DNA from: NZ13-RE01 sp049718665
GTDB lineage: Bacteria; Dictyoglomota; Dictyoglomia; Dictyoglomales; Dictyoglomaceae
DNA: 64,000 bases
Assembly: GCA_049718665.1 (NCBI GenBank)
Contig: JBNARO010000006.1
Coordinates: 1-64,000, forward strand
Direction of reading: 5' to 3'
Part shown: positions 1 through 8,762 of the stretch, piece after piece
How positions within the stretch are numbered: the first letter of the stretch is position 1
How the letters are laid out: every line of letters begins with the position of its first letter
Notes under the pieces: model-generated
Seen by the model: only the letters and a program-made list of their open reading frames with translations
The model's database searches: none
Told to the model about the DNA's origin: nothing
Made by a program: the position numbers and the translations under genes

Positions 1-1
1 A

Positions 2-79
2 ACGAAGATGGAGGAGAGAAGAAGGAGGGCGAGAGGACTTGTAGAAGAATTAGAGAAAGGGATTTATCCTAATATTTGA
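2..79 (+). CDS. C-terminal tail of an unidentified gene cut by the window edge
   Basis: An open frame enters from the left edge and ends at a TGA at 77-79. It gives 25 residues, rich in Arg and Glu and ending in GIYPNI. The other plus frame here is equally charged but less protein-like. Nothing identifies the family. It could also be a chance frame. Confidence 0.3.
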   Translation, partial: TKMEERRRRARGLVEELEKGIYPNI

Positions 80-133
80 GGGGTGATAAAATCGGGTACA
101 GGTCAGGGATAAGCTTTAATTAAGTTGTTTCTG

Positions 134-162
134 TTGCCAATTATTTTTTGTAATGGTATAAT
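134..162 (+). promoter_or_regulatory. Sigma-70 type promoter of tRNA-Ser
   Basis: TTGCCA (134-139), a 17-bp spacer and TATAAT (157-162), preceded by TGG as an extended -10. The predicted start is about six bases before the mature tRNA 5' end at 175. Confidence 0.75.
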
Positions 163-174
163 CTTTTTTCGAAA

Positions 175-269
<95 letters not shown>

Positions 270-289
270 GATTTTAATAAAAATTTCCT

Positions 290-1684
290 TTAATCAAAGA
301 ATTTTTCTAATAATTCTTTATACTCTTGGAATTTTTTCTGATAATCTAATGCTTTTTCCGAAGGAGTTAGTTCATAAAAATCACAAGTTAAAAAATTTTT
401 TTGAATCTCCTTTGAAAATATGTTTTTTGCTACTAAGTAAGCAGAGCCTTTACTAGTGAGTTCCCTCTCCTTTGAAACTAAAAGTGGTATATTCAAAATG
501 TCTGCCTTTAATCTAATAAGGTTTTTATATCTTGTCATTCCCCCACTTATAATTATTCTCTCAATGTTAAATCCTAAGTTATTCAATTCTTCAATTATGA
601 TTCTACTTTCATAAAATATTCCTTCCCAAATGGCTCTTTTCAAATCTGAAATTTTAGTGTTCATATTTATTCCATAAAACATTCCTCTTATATAAGGGTT
701 TGGAGATGGAATATTTCTTCCCAGGATATAGGGGAAGAAATATATATTTGTAGGTTTATTAAAGTTATTGGGAATACTCCATTCTAATTTTTCTTTTACC
801 CATTTTCTTATTCCTCCCGAAAAATGTATTCCCGCAATAAGATAATATTTATCTTCTGAAATATAGCCAACAGAAAAGCCTTTTTCCCCTACTTCTTTAC
901 TCAAAAGAGGATAAGAAGTAGATAAAAAGAAGGCTTCCGCAGTTCCCCAGGAATCTAAAAGGGTCTTTTCATTTAAAGACAAAGAGAGGCTTCCTATAGG
1001 ATGGTCATGTCCTCCTAAAACTACTGGTATAGGTGGAAGGTTATAACTTTTCTGCCAATAAGGTAGTATCTCTCTTATAATACTTCCACAGGGTTTTAAA
1101 GAAGGCAAAAGAGAAGCATTTAAATTGCATAGATTGAGGATTTCTAATGACCAGTTTTTCTTTTCAATATCTAAAAGAAGCATTCTACTTCCAAGAGAGA
1201 AATCTGTCACAATTTCTCCTGTTAAAAGAAAGTTTAGATAATCTACCGCATTTAACCACTTGTATCCTCTTTCCCATACATCTTTCAAATTTTTTCTTGT
1301 CCAAAGAATCTTTGCTAAGGAATATTTGGGAGATATTTTTAATCCTGTAATCTCAAATATTTTATCTCTTCCTAACTCTTCCAATATTTTTATTTCTTTT
1401 TCTCCTCGAGGATCTAACCAAGAAAATATATTTGTTAAAGGATTACCAAAAGAATCTACTAATAAACCTGCTTCTCCCATTCCAGAAATAGATATTCCTA
1501 AAATTTTTTTACCTTTTAATTCTTCAAAAACTTTTTCTAAATAATTTTTAAGGATAAAAGGAGAAATGGAATAATCCTCTTCAAGAGATGTAGGGAAGAC
1601 CATTTTAAATGTAATTTTTCCTTCTTTATTCCACAAAAAGGCTTTAAAATTTGTGGTTCCTAAATCTATAGTCAGAATATACAT
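290..1684 (-). CDS. FGGY-family carbohydrate kinase
   Basis: A sugar kinase of the FGGY (xylulokinase/glycerol kinase) fold that phosphorylates a sugar or polyol with ATP. The N-terminus MYILTIDLGTTN is the classic phosphate-1 loop of the FGGY_N domain. GGHDHPIG, past mid-protein, is the region of the catalytic Asp, and a C-terminal ISGGMTR segment fits the adenosine-binding FGGY_C domain. At 464 residues the length is normal for the family. The open frame extends 63 bases further upstream, but the promoter I see would start transcription inside that extension, and AGGAG lies just before this ATG, so I chose the internal start. The substrate cannot be told; L-fuculokinase-like and xylulokinase-like enzymes are both possible. 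It stands alone, divergent from the purine operon. Confidence 0.85.
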   Translation of the reverse strand: MYILTIDLGTTNFKAFLWNKEGKITFKMVFPTSLEEDYSISPFILKNYLEKVFEELKGKKILGISISGMGEAGLLVDSFGNPLTNIFSWLDPRGEKEIKILEELGRDKIFEITGLKISPKYSLAKILWTRKNLKDVWERGYKWLNAVDYLNFLLTGEIVTDFSLGSRMLLLDIEKKNWSLEILNLCNLNASLLPSLKPCGSIIREILPYWQKSYNLPPIPVVLGGHDHPIGSLSLSLNEKTLLDSWGTAEAFFLSTSYPLLSKEVGEKGFSVGYISEDKYYLIAGIHFSGGIRKWVKEKLEWSIPNNFNKPTNIYFFPYILGRNIPSPNPYIRGMFYGINMNTKISDLKRAIWEGIFYESRIIIEELNNLGFNIERIIISGGMTRYKNLIRLKADILNIPLLVSKERELTSKGSAYLVAKNIFSKEIQKNFLTCDFYELTPSEKALDYQKKFQEYKELLEKFFD

Positions 1685-1718
1685 AGCTCCTGCTTCTAAA
1701 TTAGCTTTCCTAAATTTG

Positions 1719-1747
1719 ATTATAACACAAATAATCCAGTTTGACAT
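1719..1747 (-). promoter_or_regulatory. Promoter of the FGGY kinase, minus strand
   Basis: On the minus strand, ATGTCA (-35, plus positions 1742-1747), a 17-bp spacer and TATAAT (-10, plus positions 1719-1724). Its -35 overlaps the purine operon -35 on the other strand. Transcription would begin near 1712, leaving about 28 bases of leader. Confidence 0.6.
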
Positions 1748-1769
1748 TCAAATTTTTTCTTTTTATACT
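1741..1769 (+). promoter_or_regulatory. Promoter of the purine operon
   Basis: TTGACA (1741-1746), 17 bp, TATACT (1764-1769). The predicted start is near 1776, immediately before the first riboswitch helix at 1778. The -35 overlaps the divergent kinase -35. Confidence 0.75.
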
Positions 1770-1777
1770 ATTATTGT

Positions 1778-1844
1778 CTCGTATAATCCCAAGGATAAGG
1801 CTTGGGAGTTTCTACCAGGCAACCGTAAATTGCCTGACTACGAG
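1778..1844 (+). promoter_or_regulatory. Guanine (purine-class) riboswitch aptamer
   Basis: The three-way junction of the purine riboswitch is complete. P1 is CTCGTA (1778-1783) with TACGAG (1839-1844). P2 is CCCAAG with CTTGGG, closed by loop GATAAGG. P3 is CAGGCAA (1816-1822) with TTGCCTG (1830-1836), closed by loop CCGTAAA. The two loops carry the GG/CC pair of the kissing contact, and J2/3 has the conserved GTTTCTA. The base that sets specificity (equivalent to position 74 in the xpt RNA) is C1838, so guanine or hypoxanthine rather than adenine. It is the first of two aptamers in the purB leader. Confidence 0.93.
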
Positions 1845-1850
1845 TGGAAG

Positions 1851-1948
1851 AGTCCCTTAGGGCTCTTTAAAAAGAGTCCAAGCGGGACTGGCAAGACTTT
1901 GAAGTCTTGCTACACCGAAGGGATAAAAACCCAGGCGGGTAGGTTCCC
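1851..1948 (+). promoter_or_regulatory. PRPP riboswitch aptamer (ykkC subtype 2b)
   Basis: Directly after the guanine aptamer lies a ykkC-class fold. AGTCCC (1851-1856) pairs with GGGACT (1884-1889) around an inner CTCTTT/AAAGAG hairpin. A GCAAGACT/AGTCTTGC hairpin (1891-1910) follows, then the class signature CTACACCGAAGGGA and a GGG-loop-CCC stem (1920-1932). The purine-gene context, and the known guanine-PRPP tandems upstream of purB, point to the PRPP subtype rather than guanidine or ppGpp. PRPP binding would hold the CCCAGG strand and block the terminator that follows, turning the operon on. Confidence 0.85.
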
Positions 1949-1983
1949 TCGTATAGAGAATCCTACCTTCCTGGGTTTTAAAA
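1926..1983 (+). terminator. Riboswitch-controlled intrinsic terminator of the purine leader
   Basis: AAAACCCAGG (1926-1935) pairs with CCTGGGTTTT (1970-1979). The stem continues inward as GGTAGG (1938-1943) with CCTACC (1962-1967), and the T-run of the 3' arm serves as the U-tract. The 5' arm overlaps the 3' part of the PRPP aptamer, so aptamer folding and terminator folding are mutually exclusive. Confidence 0.85.
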
Positions 1984-2001
1984 TTTATGAGGGGTGAAGG
2001 A

Positions 2002-3300
2002 ATGTTAGATAGATATTGTAGAAAAGAGCTGAAAGAAATATGGTCTGATGAGCATAGATATAATCTCTGGTGGCAGGTAGAGCTTGCTTTTCTATCAGCG
2101 AGAGTTTTTTACGGAGAAATTCCGCAAGAAGTAATAGAAGAAATAAAGAAAAGAGCAAGATTTTCAGTAGAGGAGATTAGGGAAATAGAGAAGGAAACAA
2201 ATCATGAAATGATTGCATTTTTAACCAATGTTTCTCAATATGTAGGGAAGGGTTCAGAGTATATTCATCAAGGTTTAACCTCTTCAGATGTTATGGATAC
2301 TGCTTTTTCTTTGCAAATTTTATCTGCCTTGGATTATATTGAGAAAGATCTCTTAGAGTTATTGAATGTAGTGAGAGAGAAGGCGATAGAATATAAAGAT
2401 TTACCTATAATGGGAAGAACTCATGGAATGCATGCAGAACCTATTACTTTAGGATTTAAATTTTTAGGTTGGTGGATGGAGTTAAAAAGAGACTTAGAGA
2501 GATTGAGAAAAGCAAAGGAAAATATAAAGTTTGGAAAATTTTCTGGGGTTGTTGGGACTTTAGCTCATATAGATCCAAAAATAGAGGAGAAAGCATGTGA
2601 AATTTTAGGTCTTAATCCAGAGCCCGTAGCAACTCAAGTTGTTCCAAGAGACAGACATGCAGAAGTAATGTATAGCTTAGCTATGATTGCTACATCCTTA
2701 GAAAGATTTGCTCAAGAGATAAGACATTTACAAAGAACAGAAGTAGGAGAGTTAGAAGAACCTTTTAGAGAGAAGCAAAAAGGATCTTCTGCTATGCCTC
2801 ATAAGAGAAATCCTATTTTATCAGAGAGAATATGTGGATTAGCAAGAGTAATTAGAGGGTATTTAATAAGCTCCTTAGAAAACATTCTCCTTTGGCATGA
2901 AAGAGATATTAGCCATTCTTCAGCAGAAAGAATCATTTTCCCAGATGCTACTTCTTTATTGGATTATCTTTTAAATCTTATGATAAATATAGTTAAAGAT
3001 TTAAAGGTTAATAAAGACAGGATTTTGAAAAATTTAGAAATAAGTCAGGGAACATTTTATTCGCAGAATCTTCTTCTTGCATTAATAGAAAAAGGAGTTT
3101 TAAGAGATACTGCCTATTCTTGGATTCAGGAGGATTCTTTTAAGGCTATGCAGGAAAATATATCATTTAAAGAAGTAGTGTTAAGAGATAAGAGAATAAA
3201 AGAGAAATTAAGTGAGGAAGAGATTGAAAAATGTTTTTCCTTAGATATTTTCCTGAAAAATATAGAAAAAATTTATGAAAGGGCAGGGATAAAAAAATGA
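2002..3300 (+). CDS. purB: Adenylosuccinate lyase PurB
   Basis: Catalyses two fumarate-releasing steps: SAICAR to AICAR in IMP synthesis, and adenylosuccinate to AMP. The fumarase/aspartase superfamily signature GSSAMPHKRNP is at about residues 261-271. GRTHGMHAEP and SSAER, which carry catalytic residues, are also present. The 432-residue length is typical of the short Bacillus type. The ATG at 2002 follows GAGGGGTGA, and five more upstream codons are open but lack a site. It is the first gene behind the tandem riboswitch and overlaps purS by four bases. Confidence 0.95.
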   Translation: MLDRYCRKELKEIWSDEHRYNLWWQVELAFLSARVFYGEIPQEVIEEIKKRARFSVEEIREIEKETNHEMIAFLTNVSQYVGKGSEYIHQGLTSSDVMDTAFSLQILSALDYIEKDLLELLNVVREKAIEYKDLPIMGRTHGMHAEPITLGFKFLGWWMELKRDLERLRKAKENIKFGKFSGVVGTLAHIDPKIEEKACEILGLNPEPVATQVVPRDRHAEVMYSLAMIATSLERFAQEIRHLQRTEVGELEEPFREKQKGSSAMPHKRNPILSERICGLARVIRGYLISSLENILLWHERDISHSSAERIIFPDATSLLDYLLNLMINIVKDLKVNKDRILKNLEISQGTFYSQNLLLALIEKGVLRDTAYSWIQEDSFKAMQENISFKEVVLRDKRIKEKLSEEEIEKCFSLDIFLKNIEKIYERAGIKK

Positions 3301-3557
3301 GTAAATGGTGGGTTAAATTGGAAATTTTTCTAAAAGAGGGAATATTAGATCCTCAAGGAAAGACTATTAACTCTGCTTTACATTCCTTAGGGTTTAATGA
3401 GGTGGAAGAAGTAAAAATGGGGAAAATTTTAAAAATTAAAATTGAAGGAAAAGATGAGGAAGAAATTAAGGAAAAAGTAAAGAAAATGAGTGAAATATTT
3501 TTAGCAAATCCTGTCACTGAAGATTTTAATATAAAGGTAGAGGGAATATGCGAGTAG
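3297..3557 (+). CDS. purS: FGAM synthase subunit PurS
   Basis: Small subunit (86 residues) of the three-part phosphoribosylformylglycinamidine synthase PurSQL. PurS bridges the glutaminase and the synthetase so ammonia can pass. The pattern of a strand, then GKTINSALHSLGF and a long charged helix, matches the family. The start overlaps the purB stop as ATGA and the end overlaps purQ by ten bases, indicating translational coupling. Confidence 0.9.
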   Translation: MSKWWVKLEIFLKEGILDPQGKTINSALHSLGFNEVEEVKMGKILKIKIEGKDEEEIKEKVKKMSEIFLANPVTEDFNIKVEGICE

Positions 3558-4225
3558 GTATAGTTGTTTTTCCAGGGACAAATTGTGATTATGACACTTT
3601 TTGGGCATTAGAATTTGTAGGTTTAGAGCCTGTATTTTTATGGCACAAAGATAAGGATTTAAAGAATGTTTCTGCTGTTATTTTGCCAGGTGGTTTTTCA
3701 TATGGGGATTATCTTAGAGCAGGCGCTATTGCAAGATTTTCTCCAGTAATTAATACAATTTTTGATTTTGCTGAAAAAGGTGGATTAGTTTTAGGAATAT
3801 GTAATGGGTTTCAGATATTATTAGAAATGGGACTTCTTCCTGGAGCTATGCTTCCCAATAACACCAATACTTTTATCTGTAAATCTGTTTATCTAAGGGT
3901 AGAGAGTAATGATACTCCATTTTTGAAGAAGTATTCTGTGGGGGAAGTATTAAAGATACCTATTGCTCATAAAGAAGGAAGATACTATATTCCAGAAAAA
4001 GAACTTTTAAAGTTAGAAAGGGAAAAGCAAGTAGTCTTAAGATACGTAGGACCAGAAGGAGAGATAAGTGAAAAATATAATCCTAATGGCTCATTGAATA
4101 ATATTGCGGGAATAGTAAATAAAAAGAGAAATGTTATGGGGATGATGCCTCATCCAGAAAGAGCTGTTGAAAAGCTTTTGGGGAGTGATTCAGGGCTAAG
4201 GTTATTTTTATCCCTTTTAGGTTAG
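3548..4225 (+). CDS. purQ: FGAM synthase glutaminase subunit PurQ
   Basis: Class I glutamine amidotransferase that supplies ammonia to PurL. The nucleophile Cys is in LGICNGFQ, and the His and Glu of the triad are in MMPHPERA near the C-terminus. The N-terminus VGIVVFPGTNCD and the PGGFSYGDYLRAGAIA block are family hallmarks. The 225-residue length is normal for stand-alone PurQ. It lies between purS and purL, the usual order of the split Bacillus-type enzyme. Confidence 0.95.
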   Translation: MRVGIVVFPGTNCDYDTFWALEFVGLEPVFLWHKDKDLKNVSAVILPGGFSYGDYLRAGAIARFSPVINTIFDFAEKGGLVLGICNGFQILLEMGLLPGAMLPNNTNTFICKSVYLRVESNDTPFLKKYSVGEVLKIPIAHKEGRYYIPEKELLKLEREKQVVLRYVGPEGEISEKYNPNGSLNNIAGIVNKKRNVMGMMPHPERAVEKLLGSDSGLRLFLSLLG

Positions 4226-4235
4226 GGGTGAAAAG

Positions 4236-6368
4236 ATGGGAATTCATGGATTAAAAGATGAAGAAGTAAGACATGCAAGAAACTTATTGGAAAGAGAACC
4301 CAATAATACAGAATGGTCAGTAATTTCTGTTATTTGGTCAGAGCATTGTAGTTATAAACATTCACGAAAATATTTAAAGAATTTTCTTACAAAAGCAGAA
4401 TGGGTAGAACAAGGACCTGGAGAAAATGCAGGGATAATAGATGTGGGGGATGGGTATAAATTAGTATTTAAAGTAGAAAGCCATAATCATCCCTCTGCAG
4501 TTGAGCCTGTTCAAGGTGCAGCAACAGGAGTTGGAGGAATTGTTAGAGATATTTTAGCATTAGGAGCAAGACCTATAGCCTTATTAGATTCTTTAAGATT
4601 TGGTCCCCAAGATAATTTGAGAAATAGATATCTATTCAATGGTGTTGTAGCAGGAATTAGTTTTTATGGTAATTGTATAGGAGTTCCAGTAGTTGGTGGA
4701 GAAATCTTTTTCGAGGAGTGTTATAGTTCCAATCCTTTAGTAAATGTCATGTGTGTAGGGATAATTCCTCCGGGGAGAAAGATTTATAAAGGAAGAGCAG
4801 AAGGAAAAGGAAACTTGCTTTTATTAGTTGGTGCAAAGACAGGAAGAGATGGGATTCATGGTGCCAGCTTTGCATCAGAAAAATTAGAGGAAGATGTGCA
4901 CTCTCAAAGGCCATCAGTTCAAGTAGGAGACCCATTTATGGGAAAACTTCTTATTGAGGTATGTTTAGAAGCAGGGTCCTTAGATGGAATTGTGGGAATT
5001 CAAGATTTAGGAGCTGCAGGACTTGTTAGTGCTCTATCTGAATCTGCAGGAAGAGGAAATTCTGGAGTTAAGATTTTTCTTGAGAAAGTACCCCAAAGAG
5101 AAGAGAATATGACTCCTGAGGAAATTCTTATTTCTGAATCTCAGGAAAGAATGCTTCTTATAGTAAGACCAGATAAGTTAGAGGACATTAAAAAGGTCTT
5201 TAAAAAGTGGGATTTAGAAGCTGAGGTTATTGGCGAAGTTATAGAAGAAGAAAGATTTATTGCCTATTTTAAAGGAGAAAAGATTGTAGATTTGCCTATT
5301 AAACTTCTTACAAAGGACTCCTTAGAGTTTGACCCTCCTATAAAAGTTTACGAGAAATTTCCTTTAAAAAAGATAGAAAGAAATAAAGAGAATAAAGAAA
5401 AGTTTATAAAAAAACTAGTTGATGACTTGAAGATTAAAGAATATATTTACACTCAATATGATTATTCTGTTCAAACAAATACTGTTCTTCCGCCAGGAAA
5501 GGGAGATTCTGCAGTTTTAAGAATTAAAGGAACGAAAAAGGGAATTGCGTTAACTATTGATGGGAATGGAAGGTATTGTTATTTAAATCCTAAGATAGGG
5601 GCTATGTATGCTGTGGCTGAAGCATGTAGAAATATTTTATGTGTAGGGGGAAGACCCTTAGCAATAACTGATGGACTTAACTTTGGAGACCCTGACGAAC
5701 CAGAAGTTTTTTATCAATTTAGAGAGGTGGTTTCAGGAATTAATATTTCCTCAAGGGTATTAGAAATTCCTATAGTAAGTGGAAATGTAAGCTTTTATAA
5801 TGGACAAGGAGAGAATAGAATATATCCTACCCCTATAATTGGAATGGTGGGAATATTGGAAGACATAAATTATCTAATAACTCCAAACTTCAAGGAGGAA
5901 GGGAATTTAATATATCTTTTAGGAGATTTAGATTGGTTAACCCTTGAAGGTAGTGAATATTTGAAGTATTCCTATGGGATTATTGCTGGAAATCCACCAT
6001 ATGTGGACCTTTTATGGGAGAAAAAATTAAAAAATTTTATGGAAGATATAAGAAAAGAAAAAATAATTTTATCTGCTCATGATGTAAGCGAGGGAGGAAT
6101 TTTAAGTGCGTTATTGGAGATGAGTTTTTGGGGAGAAAAAGGAATAGATATTGCTCTTCCTAAAGTTGAAAATGATGAAAAGATTCTTTTTGGGGAGGCA
6201 TCAGGATTAATAATTGTTGAAATAGGAGAGGAGAATAAAAATTATTTTGAAAATAAAGTAAAAGAGTATGGATTAAAGGCTCTTTTTTTAGGAGAAGTTT
6301 CAAAAAATACCTTTAGGATTAAGCCTTATATAGATTATCCCCTTAATAAAATATTAGGAGGGGACTAA
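4236..6368 (+). CDS. purL: FGAM synthase large subunit PurL
   Basis: ATP-dependent synthetase subunit that converts FGAR to FGAM using ammonia from PurQ. At 710 residues it is the short form without a fused glutaminase, consistent with separate purS and purQ. The N-terminal half has WSEHCSYKHS and VESHNHPSAVEP (near residues 80-90), which bind ATP and metal. GGRPLAITDGLNFG in the second half marks the repeated AIRS-like domain, and a late HDVSEGG motif is present. The start follows AGGGGTGA closely. Confidence 0.95.
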   Translation: MGIHGLKDEEVRHARNLLEREPNNTEWSVISVIWSEHCSYKHSRKYLKNFLTKAEWVEQGPGENAGIIDVGDGYKLVFKVESHNHPSAVEPVQGAATGVGGIVRDILALGARPIALLDSLRFGPQDNLRNRYLFNGVVAGISFYGNCIGVPVVGGEIFFEECYSSNPLVNVMCVGIIPPGRKIYKGRAEGKGNLLLLVGAKTGRDGIHGASFASEKLEEDVHSQRPSVQVGDPFMGKLLIEVCLEAGSLDGIVGIQDLGAAGLVSALSESAGRGNSGVKIFLEKVPQREENMTPEEILISESQERMLLIVRPDKLEDIKKVFKKWDLEAEVIGEVIEEERFIAYFKGEKIVDLPIKLLTKDSLEFDPPIKVYEKFPLKKIERNKENKEKFIKKLVDDLKIKEYIYTQYDYSVQTNTVLPPGKGDSAVLRIKGTKKGIALTIDGNGRYCYLNPKIGAMYAVAEACRNILCVGGRPLAITDGLNFGDPDEPEVFYQFREVVSGINISSRVLEIPIVSGNVSFYNGQGENRIYPTPIIGMVGILEDINYLITPNFKEEGNLIYLLGDLDWLTLEGSEYLKYSYGIIAGNPPYVDLLWEKKLKNFMEDIRKEKIILSAHDVSEGGILSALLEMSFWGEKGIDIALPKVENDEKILFGEASGLIIVEIGEENKNYFENKVKEYGLKALFLGEVSKNTFRIKPYIDYPLNKILGGD

Positions 6369-6369
6369 T

Positions 6370-7761
6370 ATGAATAAGCTAAAAGAAGAATGTGGAATTG
6401 TAGGAGTAGTAACTCCATTAAGACAAAATCACGCAAGTTTTTTAGTATATCAGGCTTTACTTAATTTACAACATAGAGGACAGGAGAGTGCAGGTATTGT
6501 AAGTTTTAAAAGTTCAGAACCATTATTTTATAAAGATTTTGGATTAGTAAGTAATGTTTTTAATATGGAAATTATTAAGAAAATGAAAGGGAAAATATCT
6601 ATAGGGCATGTTAGATATTCTACATCAGGAAAAGAAAATCCTAATAATGTTCAGCCTTTAATTGTAAATCTCCCTCGCTATGGATTTTTAGCATTAGCTC
6701 ACAATGGACATGTTGCCAATGCAAACTTTTTAAGAAGAAAACTTGAGAATGAGGGTGCTATTTTCCAAAGCACTTCTGATACTGAAGTAATTTTCCATCT
6801 TATGGCTCATTCTTCTAAAAATACTTTAGAAGAGAGATTAAAAGATGCCTTAGATAAGATAAATGGAAGCTATTCTTTGATAATTGGTAGTAATGAGGGT
6901 TTATGGGCTATTAAAGATCCTCATGGCTTTAGACCTTTATTTATGGCAAAAACTAATGATGGAAGTGTAATATTTGCTTCAGAAACTTGTGCCTTTAAAC
7001 ATCTTCCCATCTCAGAAATAAGAGAATTAGAAAGAGGAGAAATTATTTTTGTGGATCCCCATGGAAACATAGAAGAAAAAATATATCTTAAAAAAGAATC
7101 AAGATTTTGTCTCTTTGAATTTATTTATTTCTCACGGCCTGACAGTCTATATAATGGAAGAACAGTCTATAATTATAGAAAAGACATGGGAAGAGTATTA
7201 GCTAAGGAATCTTATGTCCCAGCAGATCTAGTTGTTCCTGTTCCTGATTCTGGAATTCCTGCAGCTATTGGATTTAGCGAATATAGCGGTATTCCTTTGG
7301 AAATGGCATTAATGAGGAGTCATTATGTGGGAAGGACTTTTATTCAGCCGAGACAAAAAGAGAGAGAAGGAGCGGTAAGGATGAAGCTCCTTCTTATGGG
7401 AGATGTAGTCAGAAATAAAAGAGTGATTCTTGTAGATGATTCTTTGGTGAGAGGAACTACTGCAAAGAGACTTGCAGAGATGTTTAGGAAAGAAGGAGCT
7501 TTGGAGGTTCATTTGAGGCTTTCATCTCCTCCTATTATTTCCCCTTGCCACTATGGTGTTGATATTCCTCACTCTCGAGAATTAGTAAGTCATTATTATA
7601 CGCCTGAGGAAATAGCAAAACTTTTAGGATTTAACTCTGTAGCCTTTTTAAGTCTTGAAGGCTTAGTAAGTATATTACCTGATAAAGGCTATTGCGGAGA
7701 ATGCTTTGGAAAGAAAGTGGTGAAAAAGGAAGTATGGCTAAAAGAGTTACATATAGGTTAG
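6370..7761 (+). CDS. purF: Amidophosphoribosyltransferase PurF
   Basis: First committed step: PRPP plus glutamine to phosphoribosylamine. The start MNKLKEECGIVGV has a short propeptide before the N-terminal nucleophile Cys8, exposed after processing. LQHRGQESAG is the glutaminase signature and VILVDDSLVRGTTAKR is the PRPP loop. Cysteines in RFCLFE, SPCHYG and GYCGECFG match the four [4Fe-4S] ligands of the Bacillus-type enzyme, so an oxygen-sensitive cluster is likely. AGGAGG lies ahead of the ATG. This enzyme consumes the PRPP sensed by the leader. Confidence 0.95.
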   Translation: MNKLKEECGIVGVVTPLRQNHASFLVYQALLNLQHRGQESAGIVSFKSSEPLFYKDFGLVSNVFNMEIIKKMKGKISIGHVRYSTSGKENPNNVQPLIVNLPRYGFLALAHNGHVANANFLRRKLENEGAIFQSTSDTEVIFHLMAHSSKNTLEERLKDALDKINGSYSLIIGSNEGLWAIKDPHGFRPLFMAKTNDGSVIFASETCAFKHLPISEIRELERGEIIFVDPHGNIEEKIYLKKESRFCLFEFIYFSRPDSLYNGRTVYNYRKDMGRVLAKESYVPADLVVPVPDSGIPAAIGFSEYSGIPLEMALMRSHYVGRTFIQPRQKEREGAVRMKLLLMGDVVRNKRVILVDDSLVRGTTAKRLAEMFRKEGALEVHLRLSSPPIISPCHYGVDIPHSRELVSHYYTPEEIAKLLGFNSVAFLSLEGLVSILPDKGYCGECFGKKVVKKEVWLKELHIG

Positions 7762-8762
7762 CAGGAGTCCATATAACTCAAGTTGAAAAAAGTTTATCCT
7801 TTCTAAAACCATATTTTGAGTCTACATATACCCCTCTTGTAATTCCTTTTTGGAATAGTTTTTCTTCAGTTTTGAGAATAAATTGGAAAGATTATAAAAA
7901 TCCATTAATTCTTCTAACTACCGATGGGGTAGGAACAAAATTAAAAATAGCTATTCAAAGGAAAAAATATAGTACCATAGGACAAGATTTAGTTGCTATG
8001 AATGTTAATGATTTATTGACTTGTGGAGCAAAACCTGTTGCTTTTTTAGATTATTTTGCTATGGGAAAATTTAATAAAGAAATTTATCAGAAAATTTTAA
8101 TAAGTGTTTCAGAAGCATGTAAATTAGTAGAATGTGCTTTTGTAGGCGGAGAGACTGCAGAACTTCCAGGAATATATAGAGGAAAGGATTTAGATATTGC
8201 AGGTTTTGCCATAGGAATTGTAGAGGAAGAAGATTTGCTTCCTAAATTAGACGAAATAAAAGACGGATATAAGCTAATTGGTGTCTCATCCTCAGGGCTT
8301 CATAGTAATGGGTATTCTTTAGTAAGGTACATAATAAAACAAAAAAAAGTTTCATGGAAAACAAAAATAGGGGAAATAACTTTGGAAGAGGAGATTTTAA
8401 AACCTACAAAATTGTATCCTATTTCTATTTTACCTTTATTAAAAGAGTTTAAAGACTCTATAAAAGGAATAGCTCATATTACAGGAGGAGGAATTCCTGG
8501 GAACCTTCCCCGGGTTCTTCCAAAAGGTTATAAAGGAGTAATTAATACCTCTTCTTGGAATGTTCCAGAGATATTTACTTGGGTAATTAAAAAGGGAAAT
8601 CTTTCAAAAAGAGAAGTCTTTAAAGTATTTAATATGGGAATTGGTCTAATTTTAGTAGTGAAAGATAAAGAGAGAGAAATTGTTGATACTCTAAATAAAA
8701 AAGGAGAAAAAAGTTTTATAATTGGTGAGGTTAGAAAGGGAGAGGGGGTTGAAATTATTTGA
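7734..8762 (+). CDS. purM: AIR synthase PurM
   Basis: Closes the imidazole ring: FGAM plus ATP to aminoimidazole ribotide. Family features are the N-terminal YRLAGVHI, TTDGVGTKL, the NVNDLLTCGAKP block, GGETAELPG and the later GVSSSGLHSNG and HITGGG. The ATG at 7734 gives the usual MA..Y..AGV start. It overlaps purF by 28 bases, and AAGGA just ahead is inside purF. Upstream in-frame starts exist but add residues not seen in the family. Length is 342 residues. Confidence 0.93.
   Translation: MAKRVTYRLAGVHITQVEKSLSFLKPYFESTYTPLVIPFWNSFSSVLRINWKDYKNPLILLTTDGVGTKLKIAIQRKKYSTIGQDLVAMNVNDLLTCGAKPVAFLDYFAMGKFNKEIYQKILISVSEACKLVECAFVGGETAELPGIYRGKDLDIAGFAIGIVEEEDLLPKLDEIKDGYKLIGVSSSGLHSNGYSLVRYIIKQKKVSWKTKIGEITLEEEILKPTKLYPISILPLLKEFKDSIKGIAHITGGGIPGNLPRVLPKGYKGVINTSSWNVPEIFTWVIKKGNLSKREVFKVFNMGIGLILVVKDKEREIVDTLNKKGEKSFIIGEVRKGEGVEII

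Noticed and set aside
1685..1747. Longer start for the FGGY kinase
   Set aside because: The extra 21 codons contain the promoter and would lie outside the transcript; the family start is MYILTIDLGTTN.
1845..1948. Guanidine or ppGpp identity for the ykkC-class aptamer
   Set aside because: Purine operon context and the tandem with a guanine aptamer favour PRPP; exact subtype still needs a model search.
1653..1997. Plus-strand frame of 114 codons across the purine leader
   Set aside because: It covers the promoter, both aptamers and the terminator, has no ribosome site and no protein-like composition.
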